A stretch of DNA of 64,000 nucleotides from UBA9926 sp038131595. Lineage in GTDB: Bacteria > Pseudomonadota > Gammaproteobacteria > Pseudomonadales > Azotimanducaceae. The notes beneath the pieces are model-generated. The model was given only the letters and a program-made list of their open reading frames with translations, made no database searches and was not told where the DNA came from. Of the stretch, positions 1 to 7,129 are shown in pieces (the first letter of the stretch is position 1; each line of letters begins with the position of its first letter). The DNA is taken from assembly GCA_038131595.1 (NCBI GenBank), contig JAYPPR010000008.1, positions 1,488,001 to 1,552,000 of the forward strand. Direction: 5' to 3'. Both the position numbers and the translations under genes were made by a program.

Positions 1-8
1 ACGCCTCC

Positions 9-404
9 ATGACCCGCTGCCTTGTAACGCTGCTCGCTTGGCGGCGAATCGGGCTGGTTGTGTGGTGCGTCAGCTTTCCTCAAGTTTCATCAGCCAATGA
101 GCTGGATGTTCAAGCTCAATACGATGCCGCGCTGATCTGCGCGGTGTATCACCGGATGATCGCGGGTGCGCTGAAGGCGAGTGACGCCGGGGTGCTCTTC
201 GATGATGCTGAGGTGCGCGCTGTTAATGCTTGGCGGGAGACCCAAGCGTTAGGTCGAACACTCGGAATGGACGATGAGGCGCTCCAGTGGGACTGGAGCG
301 ATCAGCTGCAAGTGTTCAATCAGATGATCAATTTCAACTATCGGAATATCCGCCAATTGAAAGTTCGCTACCAGGATCGGTGTTCGGGTGAGAATCTGGA
401 TTAG
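9..404 (+). CDS. Hypothetical secreted protein
   Basis: A 131-residue protein I do not recognise. The N-terminus has basic residues (R3, R12, R13), then a hydrophobic stretch to about residue 29 ending in a plausible signal-peptidase site (VSSANE), so export to the periplasm is likely. The rest is soluble, probably helical and rich in Q, N and D; only two cysteines remain after the signal (about residues 44 and 124) and could form a disulfide. It lies at the window edge, so the upstream context is unknown, and I cannot exclude a start outside the window. No function is proposed. Confidence 0.55.
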   Translation: MTRCLVTLLAWRRIGLVVWCVSFPQVSSANELDVQAQYDAALICAVYHRMIAGALKASDAGVLFDDAEVRAVNAWRETQALGRTLGMDDEALQWDWSDQLQVFNQMINFNYRNIRQLKVRYQDRCSGENLD

Positions 405-740
405 CGCCGCCTTGACATGCAGCGTTGGCATCAAGTCATCGGCATTCGCCAGCCCGTTGAGTGACCCCTTGGAGCCTGTCTCTGATTTTCCTCTCAGCCA
501 GGCGTGTGATTGGTAGCATCATGGTGGTTGTTCCAATGAGGGTGATCCCTTTTTTCTGCTTGCTAGCCGGTATCACCGAATGCTGGCAGGGTTTGGGAGT
601 AAGTGGCGCGAGAGCAATAAGGATCAGCGCAGAAGGGCAGTGTTCGATTCAGTTGGACCCAGCGAGGTCCAGCTAGACGCAGCTAGGCCCAGTTAAATCC
701 AGTTAAATTTTGAAGGAAGAGTTTTGAGGGAGTTAGGCGA
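405..740. other. Intergenic region with no supported gene
   Basis: No convincing gene. An open frame of about 70 codons at 461-676 has no ribosome binding site or family resemblance. The right half is taken up by a 10-bp-period tandem array (separate entry), followed by the ribosome binding site of the thioesterase. Confidence 0.6.
646..705. repeat. Degenerate 10-bp tandem array, six units
   Basis: Six consecutive decamers share the core CCAG(C/T)(T/G)A: gattcagttg, gacccagcga, ggtccagcta, gacgcagcta, ggcccagtta, aatccagtta. The period is exactly 10 with no gaps. It sits 36 bp upstream of the thioesterase start. A helical-turn period could mean phased protein binding, or simple slippage followed by divergence. 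Confidence 0.7.
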
Positions 741-1124
741 ATGGAAGAAGTAGAACACCCATTTGCGGACCTAATCGGCTTTCAGGTGTCTGAACGCCAT
801 AATGGTCAGTGCGAGACGGTGCTTGAAATTGAAGACAATCATCGGAACCCCCATGGCGTGGTCCACGGCGCTGTGATTTATGCGCTAGCCGACACCGGCA
901 TGGGTGGAGCACTGACGTCCACCCTCAGAGAGGGGCAGATCTGCTCGACCATCGAAATAAAAATCAATTACCTGCGCCCGGGCATCAAAGGCAAGCTCCG
1001 CTGTCAGACGGGCATCGTGAGCCAAGGTAAGCGCACCGCGGTCCTTGAAAGTGATGTGTTTGATGATCAGGAGCGACTGCTGGCACGGGCGATGGGCACG
1101 TTCATGATTTTGGATAACGGCTGA
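741..1124 (+). CDS. PaaI-family hotdog thioesterase
   Basis: A 127-residue single-domain hotdog-fold acyl-CoA thioesterase. The family signature lies at residues 36-55 (NPHGVVHGAVIYALADTGMG), with the HG turn and the Asp (D51) that serves as general base or acid in PaaI/4HBT enzymes. The central helix is followed by the expected beta strands (IEIKINYLRP near residue 71). Family members hydrolyse aryl- or medium-chain acyl-CoA in the cytoplasm; the substrate cannot be read from sequence. GGAG eight bases before the ATG supports the start. It stands alone, next to a divergent selenoprotein gene. Confidence 0.85.
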   Translation: MEEVEHPFADLIGFQVSERHNGQCETVLEIEDNHRNPHGVVHGAVIYALADTGMGGALTSTLREGQICSTIEIKINYLRPGIKGKLRCQTGIVSQGKRTAVLESDVFDDQERLLARAMGTFMILDNG

Positions 1125-1388
1125 GATACCGCGCTTATCAATCAACGTTACGGAGATAAAGCAATTAAAGCAGAGGTCCCTCGCATTAGCGGCCCCTTTT
1201 TTTGAATTGAGTTTGACTGATGGTTTGAACCTGGTTGGCGAGACACAACCCAGCTGACGGGATCGGTCCACCATGAGTAAGCGCTCTGGTGGGCAAATCA
1301 TGGTCGCTGTGCGCCGCCTTGGCAGGCGCACGATGCTTATCGAGCGTCAGCTTAGGATTGAAATTCCTCGTTCGATAAATACTAGCGA

Positions 1389-1727
1389 CTAAAACTGTTG
1401 GGCAAACACCTCATCATTGAACCCAACCAAAACCGTTTGTCCGGTTTTAATCGTAGGCGCCCGAAGGTTGCCGGTGGGGCCCAGCATATTCGCTACGGCC
1501 TCGTCCGATAGCCCGCCTTTGAGGTCAAACTCAGCGATCTTCTTGCCCTTCATGGCAATCAGTTTTTTTGCGGATCCGACAACGTCTGCACAATCTCCTG
1601 CCTGAAGTTTTCGGCTAGCAGGAACAGTTTCCTTGATCTCTATATTATTGGCTTCCAAGAACTTGGATGCTTTGACACAGGTGGTTCATCCCTTACGGAA
1701 ATAATACCAAGCGACCCCTTTGGCCAT
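1389..1727 (-). CDS. ArsC/Spx-like selenoprotein (in-frame UGA = Sec14)
   Basis: Read from the ATG at 1727, the frame is 112 codons with one in-frame TGA (1688-1686) at codon 14. The context YFRKG-U-TTC puts the TGA at the first position of a U-x-x-C redox motif (Sec14, Cys17). The remainder matches a small thioredoxin-fold ArsC/Spx-like protein: KGKKIAEFDLK near 60-70 and GNLRAPT at 86-92 with the cis-Pro typical of the fold. AGAGG eight bases before the ATG is a good ribosome binding site, and it lies upstream of the TGA. A SECIS-like hairpin follows the TGA. I recall an ArsC-like (seleno)protein family in which some members carry Cys here. Probable role: thiol/selenol oxidoreductase. A conventional caller would start at the TTG at 1658 and lose the active site. 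Confidence 0.82.
1651..1670 (-). promoter_or_regulatory. Candidate bacterial SECIS hairpin
   Basis: On the minus strand GC-A-TCCAAG-TT-CTTGGA-A-GC folds into a 6-bp stem (or 5 bp with a GUUC apical loop), extended by two G-C pairs across an A.A mismatch. The loop begins with GU, the feature expected of SelB-recognised bacterial SECIS elements. The loop G is 24 bases after the UGA, within the accepted window of roughly 16-37. It is inside the coding sequence, as in fdhF-type genes. Confidence 0.7.
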
Positions 1728-2068
1728 GATGGTGTCCTCTGTTGTTACTGAGAGTGGTTACGCAATCAAAAGCCTAACAGATCGCCTGCTGGGTCAGAAG
1801 CGCCGCTTGAGGTAGCATGGAGTGCGTCAAAGAGTTCTGAGCGGCATGGGCGTTCCGGTTGCCAAGACAGGCGCATTGCCTAGAGTCCTTGTGTGACTCA
1901 ATAAGATGTCGGAGTCATTGCGTCGAGCCGTCTGACTCCCTCGACGCGACCAAATGAGAAGCTCGCCAAGTTAAAGGGCGGTCACCTTTGTTAGCGCCCT
2001 GACTGGAAGCTGGGGAAAGCCCAAGAACAATACGAATCCGCCTGGATGGAAATAGGCAAATCACTGGT
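1728..2068. other. Divergent intergenic region
   Basis: This separates the selenoprotein gene (leftward) from the TRAP operon (rightward) and should carry both promoters. I could not pick out a convincing promoter pair or operator. An open frame at 1915-2100 on the minus strand has no support. Confidence 0.5.
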
Positions 2069-3328
2069 ATGAGACATGGTTTTAGAATGACAGCGAGCAC
2101 GATGGGTTGCTGCGCCTATCTTGCATCGCTCCGTTACTGGGTCGGTTTAATGGCGGCCGTCATCCTAGCCGGGTTCACAATGTCGATATCCGCTGACGCT
2201 CCTGAAGCAAGCGATGCCGATGTGAGTCTACCCCTGATCCCTGAATTGCCGAGGTCCATGGCTTGGAGTGCCTACAATCTTGGCACGACTGGGTACAACC
2301 AGGCTGTTGGCATTGCCAAGATGATGAAGGACCGGCACCGGGTGACGCTCCGCATTATCCCTGGTAAAAACGATGTTTCGAGGCTGCTCCCGCTCCGCGT
2401 TAATCGCGTGCAATTTTCCGCCAACGGGGTTGCGACCTATTTTGCGCAAGAGGGCGTCTTTCAGTTTGCATCAAAGCGCTGGGGGCCGATGCCGGTTCGA
2501 GTGGTGATGATGTCTGTCGGGCTTTCTAACCAGGCGATCGCCGTTGCCGATGATGGCCCGGTTCAAACGATCAATGATTTAAAAGGTCGTCGTGTGCCCT
2601 GGGTGTTTGGTGCGCCAGCGCTCAATATCTCAACTGAAGCGATTATGGCGTGTGGCGGTCTGACCTGGGCGGATGTTGAGCGGGTTGAGTTCCCCGGTTA
2701 CTCAGCCATGTGGAATGCGATGATTGATGGCCAGATTGATACGGCTTACGCGACCACCGTTTCGGGGCCGACGCGAAGACTCGAGGCATCGCCGCAAGGT
2801 ATTCGCTGGCTTACGATGCCTCATGAGGACAAGGCGTGCTGGGAGCGCGCGCATGCTGTGGCGCCCTACCTTGAACCGCATATTGCAACGCGAGGGGCTG
2901 CCATTACTGAATCAGCCCCGCACGAGGGCGGCACCTACCCTTATCCCGTGCTAACCACCTTAAAAGATCAAGATTCGGCGTTGGTTTACGCGATTACGGC
3001 GGCAATCCACCAAGGATATGACGATTACAAGGAGGCTGATCCAGGATCGGTGGGTTGGGCGCTGGACCGGCAGCGGTTTCAGTGGGTGGTTCCGTTTCAC
3101 TCAGGTGCAATCGAATACTTCAAAGCCGTAGGGGCGTGGAGTGCGCTTGCTGATGCCCATCAAGTAGCGCTGGTCGAACGTCAAGAGGCGCTAGCTGAGG
3201 CTTGGCGCCTGTTCGCACAGCGGCCCGACTTTGATGAGATGGATAAGCCTGCATTCGAGGACGCATGGATGCGGCATCGTAGTGAATACTTGGAAGGCAG
3301 GGGACTGAACCCTGTGTGGCGGCAATAA
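2069..3328 (+). CDS. TAXI-family TRAP transporter solute-binding protein
   Basis: A 419-residue periplasmic solute receptor of the TAXI type. A hydrophobic segment at about residues 24-43 is a signal peptide or anchor. The mature part shows LGTTGYNQAVGIAKMM, the region that in this family follows the first strand and carries the glycine-rich ligand contact. Further on are strands typical of periplasmic binding proteins (INDLKGRRVPWV, FPGYSAMWNAMIDGQIDTAY). TAXI receptors pass organic acids or amino acids such as glutamate to a fused TRAP permease, which follows 3 bp downstream. No strong ribosome binding site precedes the ATG at 2069; internal ATGs at 2087, 2102 or 2150 are alternatives. At about 100 residues longer than a typical TAXI receptor, it probably has a C-terminal extension (about residues 340-419). 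Confidence 0.85.
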   Translation: MRHGFRMTASTMGCCAYLASLRYWVGLMAAVILAGFTMSISADAPEASDADVSLPLIPELPRSMAWSAYNLGTTGYNQAVGIAKMMKDRHRVTLRIIPGKNDVSRLLPLRVNRVQFSANGVATYFAQEGVFQFASKRWGPMPVRVVMMSVGLSNQAIAVADDGPVQTINDLKGRRVPWVFGAPALNISTEAIMACGGLTWADVERVEFPGYSAMWNAMIDGQIDTAYATTVSGPTRRLEASPQGIRWLTMPHEDKACWERAHAVAPYLEPHIATRGAAITESAPHEGGTYPYPVLTTLKDQDSALVYAITAAIHQGYDDYKEADPGSVGWALDRQRFQWVVPFHSGAIEYFKAVGAWSALADAHQVALVERQEALAEAWRLFAQRPDFDEMDKPAFEDAWMRHRSEYLEGRGLNPVWRQ

Positions 3329-3331
3329 GGA

Positions 3332-5236
3332 ATGACCATGCGATGGTCTGAGAAGACACTGCTCCCGTTGTCGGGCGGATTAGTGATGTTGCTTGTGATT
3401 GATCAGCTACGACTGTTTGGTAGGCCAATCACCAGTTTTTTCTTGAATGTTGAAACGCAATATTTCTACGCGCTGGTCGCGCTGCTCTTGCCGCTCGTTT
3501 TTCTCACGAAGCCGTCGCGATACCGGCTGGCGGATCAAACGCTTGCGGTCAGTAGTTTTGGAGCCTGTCTTTGGCTGCTCGCGCATGGGGAGCTGATTCT
3601 CGAAGAGGGGTGGGAGTTCATCGCGCCTGATCATGCGATTGTCGCGAGCTTGATCCTGTGGCTTGCGGTCCTGGAGGGGGTCAGGCGGGTCGCGGGCGTG
3701 GGCCTGCTGGCCATTACGGGATTGATCTCGTTTTACCCGCTTGTCGCAGACTGGATGCCAACACTGATATCAGGCATGTCGATTGGCCTAAGAGAAACGG
3801 CGGCTTACCACGCCATGAGTAGTGAGAGTCTGATCGGTCTGCCGTTTCAAGCGTTTGCCCAAATCGTCATTGGCTTCCTCGTTTTTGGCGCGACGCTTCA
3901 AAGTTCCGGCGGGGGTCGTTTTTTTATCAATCTTGCATTCGCGACCCTAGGTCGGGTGCGGGGTGGATCAGCCAAAGTCGCGATCTTTGCGAGCGGGCTG
4001 ATGGGATCGATGAGCGGTAGCGTGGTCACGAATGTGATGACCACGGGACAACTCACGATTCCGACCATGCGGGGTCAGGGTTATGCCCCGAAAACGGCGG
4101 CTGCCGTCGAAGCGTGTGCGTCAACGGGTGGTGTGTTACTGCCGCCGATCATGGGCTCCACCGCTTTTATTATGGCGACCTTTTTAGAACTGCCGTATGC
4201 CCAGGTTGCCTTTGCGGCGCTGATTCCGGCGCTGCTCTATTTCTTTGCACTGTTTTTACAACTTGATGCGCATGCCGCGAGACATGGATTGGTTGGGCTC
4301 CCCGAGTCCGACGTGCCAAGACTGCGGGATGTCTTGAAATCGGGTTGGCCGTTTTTGCTGTCGTTCGGGCTATTGGTCTTTTTCTTATTGGTGCTCCAAC
4401 GAGAGACGCTGGCGCCGTGGCTCGCCAGCGCGGTGTTGCTGCTAATCAACCAAGTGCTTCCTGAACACCGATTGGACCGGGCGGGCTGGTTGAACTGGTC
4501 ACGATCAATTGGACAGCTACTCATGGAGCTACTCACCATTTTGTGCGCGGTGGGTCTCATTGTCGGCGCACTATCGGTGACGGGGCTGTCTGGAACATTG
4601 GTCAACGACCTGCTCTTTGTGGCGGGTTCCGATGTGTTGATTTTGCTTTTGATGGGGGCGCTCACGAGCTTCGTCTTAGGCATTGGCCTCACTGTGACCG
4701 CAGCCTATGTGTTTTTAGCCATTGTCCTGGCACCAGCACTGATTGGAGGAGGCTTGATGCCGCTCGCGGTGCATTTGTTCATTCTCTATTGGGGGATGTT
4801 GTCGTTCATTACGCCACCTGTTGCGTTGGGCGCTTTCTCTGCTGCCTCGATTGCCCAATCCAGTCCTATCGCCACGGGATTCGAAGCGATGCGGCTAGGG
4901 GTTGCGATCTATCTGGTCCCTTTTCTTTTTGTGTTGAACCCCAGCTTGATCGGCTCTGGAGCCCTTGATGTGATGGCGAAGGAGGTTCTGCGCACAGGAT
5001 TTGCCATTGCTCTCGTTGCCTACGCGAGCCAGCGAGTCTTGCCCATCATGGGGGTCATCAGTTGGCCAAGTGCGGTGGCGGTTTTTTCAGTAGGCCTTTT
5101 GATCATGATGCCTGACCTTATGGTTGGTCGGCTTGGCCTTGAGCCCTCACAGATTTGGGCGATCGCTGGATCACTCATTGCCGGGGTGTTGGCTGTCGAG
5201 TGGGCGATGCGGCAGGCTGTCTCCCGAGCTCGCTGA
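3332..5236 (+). CDS. TRAP transporter fused permease (4TM/12TM)
   Basis: A 634-residue polytopic inner-membrane protein. The N-terminal four or so hydrophobic segments (residues 1-150) correspond to the small DctQ subunit, and the rest to DctM. Diagnostic DctM stretches are SGSVVTNVMTTGQLTIP and EACASTGGVLLPPIMGSTAF, the paired glycine-rich reentrant motifs, with a second repeat around LSFITPPVALGAFSAASIA. It uses an ion gradient to take up solute delivered by the receptor encoded just upstream. The ATG at 3332 lies almost on top of AAGGA; the ATG at 3338 (six bases after AAGGA) is an equally good or better start. A two-gene operon is inferred from the 3-bp gap. Confidence 0.9.
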   Translation: MTMRWSEKTLLPLSGGLVMLLVIDQLRLFGRPITSFFLNVETQYFYALVALLLPLVFLTKPSRYRLADQTLAVSSFGACLWLLAHGELILEEGWEFIAPDHAIVASLILWLAVLEGVRRVAGVGLLAITGLISFYPLVADWMPTLISGMSIGLRETAAYHAMSSESLIGLPFQAFAQIVIGFLVFGATLQSSGGGRFFINLAFATLGRVRGGSAKVAIFASGLMGSMSGSVVTNVMTTGQLTIPTMRGQGYAPKTAAAVEACASTGGVLLPPIMGSTAFIMATFLELPYAQVAFAALIPALLYFFALFLQLDAHAARHGLVGLPESDVPRLRDVLKSGWPFLLSFGLLVFFLLVLQRETLAPWLASAVLLLINQVLPEHRLDRAGWLNWSRSIGQLLMELLTILCAVGLIVGALSVTGLSGTLVNDLLFVAGSDVLILLLMGALTSFVLGIGLTVTAAYVFLAIVLAPALIGGGLMPLAVHLFILYWGMLSFITPPVALGAFSAASIAQSSPIATGFEAMRLGVAIYLVPFLFVLNPSLIGSGALDVMAKEVLRTGFAIALVAYASQRVLPIMGVISWPSAVAVFSVGLLIMMPDLMVGRLGLEPSQIWAIAGSLIAGVLAVEWAMRQAVSRAR

Positions 5237-5815
5237 TTAAGGGCTAAGCGTTTCAGCGAATAGGGCCTTGACCAAGTCATCGGTAAGGCCAGCCCCGACT
5301 TTTTTGATCAATGCTTCAGTATCAAGGTCACTCGACTCTTGGTAGAGCGCGCCTTGAAGCGCAAATTCTAATCGGTCGAGTTGTTTAACAAAGCGCGCTT
5401 CCATCGTCTCTTGGGCCTCGTATTCCAGCCAGTCGGCCTTGAGGGCTGTGGAATCTGGGAAGAGCGCGAGGATGGCATCGACTGCTTTCTCCTCTCGCGC
5501 CACTTTTTCTGGCTTCGGCACGTTGTCAAGCGGGGTTAGATCTCCGACGTGGGCCTCTCCTAAATCGTGAATGAGGGCAAGCCGTAGGACTTTCTCGAGA
5601 TTAAGTGATGGGACGTCGCGCCCAATGAGAAGCGCTAGCATAGCAACGCCAAAGCTGTGCTCTGCAACTGATTCGCAATGGCGATCGCTGAGTCCTCGCT
5701 CAAGCCATCCTTTGCGGTAGGTTTGTTTGAGATGCAAAACCTGAAACCAGCCCGCAAGCCAGTCTGAAGGGGTTCGATTGGATCGATCGAGGCGTTCAAA
5801 CTTCTCGGTGCGCAT
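5237..5815 (-). CDS. HD-domain hydrolase (YfbR/HDDC2-like)
   Basis: A 192-residue HD phosphohydrolase. The metal-site motifs are complete: H46, ESVAEHS at 48-54, HDLGEAHVGD at 83-92 and D147 in KQLDRLEF. The layout matches the HD_3 group, which includes YfbR 5'-deoxynucleotidase and HDDC2, so dephosphorylation of deoxynucleoside monophosphates is plausible but unproven. The ATG at 5815 is chosen because AGGGAGG precedes it at correct spacing; a longer frame to 5878 exists without such a site. It ends directly against the end of the TRAP permease gene (convergent), with no room for a conventional terminator. Confidence 0.8.
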   Translation of the reverse strand: MRTEKFERLDRSNRTPSDWLAGWFQVLHLKQTYRKGWLERGLSDRHCESVAEHSFGVAMLALLIGRDVPSLNLEKVLRLALIHDLGEAHVGDLTPLDNVPKPEKVAREEKAVDAILALFPDSTALKADWLEYEAQETMEARFVKQLDRLEFALQGALYQESSDLDTEALIKKVGAGLTDDLVKALFAETLSP

Positions 5816-5973
5816 GCTGCCTCCCTGGGTTTGAGCGCGGATCATGAAGCATGGGGTCACCCTTCGCAACAGATGCATTCCAAACCATGAGGCGAAGCGT
5901 TGGTCAGATGCGTATGTGAATTAACTAGATGAAGTAGAAACGCTGATTTGGCTGGGCATACCTGACACGCCCT

Positions 5974-5992
5974 ACAGCGGCCCCGCCGCTGT
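5974..5992. repeat. GC-rich perfect hairpin
   Basis: ACAGCGGC-CCC-GCCGCTGT is an 8-bp perfect stem with a 3-base loop, followed within 30 bp by a partial repeat of the same motif (gcagcggctccgcc). It lies in the divergent gap between the HD hydrolase and the HNH-like gene. It could be a REP-like extragenic element; no T tract marks it as a terminator. Confidence 0.55.
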
Positions 5993-6046
5993 CGGTTGAG
6001 AAAGCAGCGGCTCCGCCATTAACGGTGGTGAAATCGGGAAGAGCAG

Positions 6047-6379
6047 ATGATGCCGGAAGAAACCAATGAGCAGCGGCAAAGCAGGACAAGACGTCGGCCC
6101 AAAAAAGGCGTGTGCGCGACGTGTCAGCAAGAGCGCTCGCTCACCTTTCATCACCTGATTCCTAAAAAGCTTCACCGTAGGAACCACTTCAAGCGAAGCT
6201 ACAGCAAAGAAGCGCTGTCACAGGGAGTCTATGTCTGCAGGCCTTGTCACGACGGGATCCATCGGTTGTTTGATGAGATGACCCTGGCTAAACAATTCGC
6301 TTCGCTATCTGCCCTCTTAGCGGATGAATCGCTCGGCAGACATTTTGGCTGGGTCGCGAAGCAGCGAAGACAATCCTGA
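6047..6379 (+). CDS. Small HNH-like zinc protein
   Basis: A 110-residue, strongly basic protein with the layout of an HNH/zinc-finger nuclease core: CATC (C23, C26), then THHLIPK-type HH (FHHLIPKKLH, H35-H36) and CRPCHDGIH (C64, C67, H68, H72). The two CxxC pairs would bind structural zinc, while the tandem His and the final His resemble the HNH catalytic site. The asparagine of a canonical HNH is not obvious. Such free-standing HNH proteins are widespread and mostly uncharacterised; no restriction, prophage or toxin partner is adjacent. Tandem ATGs at 6047 and 6050 follow a purine-rich GGGAAGAG. Confidence 0.75.
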   Translation: MMPEETNEQRQSRTRRRPKKGVCATCQQERSLTFHHLIPKKLHRRNHFKRSYSKEALSQGVYVCRPCHDGIHRLFDEMTLAKQFASLSALLADESLGRHFGWVAKQRRQS

Positions 6380-6433
6380 TTGACCTTGTTCAAAGCGGGG
6401 TTTGTGAACGCCCCCAGTGTGGCTTCGGTCAGT

Positions 6434-6865
6434 TCAATGAGTAGATTGGGTTTCGAGTCCGATCTCAATGCCTCTGCGCCCTGCGCTAACGTAGACCATA
6501 GAGTGCCGCACTACGGTCTCGCTAACAAAGGTGGGTAAGCGCTGTTTTTGAGCGAGGGGGCTGATGCCGCCGATGAGATAGCCGGTGGTTGACTCCGCTT
6601 TCTTCGCGTCCAGGAGTTCAGCTTTTTTTGCGCCGGCAAGTTTTGCGAGTGCTTTGGGATTGATCGCCTCGCTCGCCGCGGCAATGGCAACGATTTGCAC
6701 GCCAGTATTCAGCCGCCAGAGTAAGGTCTTGAAGATTTGATCGGCGGGAATATTGAGTGCAGTAGCTGCGGCTTGGGCGTAGTTTCTTTCGTTCGCAGGG
6801 TGATCAAACGTGCGCAAGTCATACGGATGACCTAATTGATTCAGCAGTTCAATGGCAGGTGTCAT
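6434..6865 (-). CDS. ybaK: Aminoacyl-tRNA deacylase, YbaK/EbsC family
   Basis: A 143-residue single-domain protein of the YbaK/ProX editing family, which hydrolyses misacylated tRNA, in YbaK mainly Cys-tRNA(Pro). Family landmarks are the conserved lysine in IFKTL (K46), the GYLIGGISPL loop (95-104) and the C-terminal VYVSAGRRGIEIGL strand-turn. The ATG at 6865 gives the usual family length; an upstream frame to 6928 is unlikely. It is a single gene, divergent from the large amidohydrolase. Confidence 0.85.
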   Translation of the reverse strand: MTPAIELLNQLGHPYDLRTFDHPANERNYAQAAATALNIPADQIFKTLLWRLNTGVQIVAIAAASEAINPKALAKLAGAKKAELLDAKKAESTTGYLIGGISPLAQKQRLPTFVSETVVRHSMVYVSAGRRGIEIGLETQSTH

Positions 6866-6992
6866 GGCCGCTAATGCTTCACAAAAACGGTGAGTGTAAC
6901 CGCTACACCACTTGATCGCCTGTTTCATTGAGATCCAATCGGCGGGGTGTGGCCTTGTTCTTCGCGTGCGCGGGCCTGATCAAGCCGTGCTG

Positions 6993-7115
6993 GTCATTGC
7001 GCTAGCACGATTGTCACGTGTCCCACTGCGCAGTCATCCCCCGGGCTGCTTGCTCCATGAAGCAAGCAAGGCGACGAGGCGTCGCGGTCAGTTTGAGATA
7101 CTATGTCGCGATGAC
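6993..7115. repeat. Putative MITE-like palindromic element
   Basis: A 123-bp intergenic block bounded by near-perfect inverted termini, GTCATTGCG (6993-7001) and CGCGATGAC (7107-7115; eight of nine pairs). It contains an internal 8-bp hairpin TGCTTGCT-CCATGA-AGCAAGCA (7047-7068) and a gagatactatgtcgcgatgac end. This resembles the GTCATTGCGA...-type dispersed repeats common in bacterial genomes. Only one copy is present in this window, so repetitiveness is not shown. It lies directly before the ribosome binding site of the next gene. Confidence 0.45.
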
Positions 7116-7129
7116 AGGAGGGGACCGAT

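Noticed and set aside
461..676. Open frame of 71 codons
   Set aside because: No ribosome binding site, no motif, and its 3' end runs into the 10-bp tandem array; probably chance.
1389..1658. Reading the selenoprotein gene as an 89-residue protein from TTG
   Set aside because: The start lacks a ribosome binding site and cuts off the redox motif and first strand of the fold; the upstream frame through TGA is much better.
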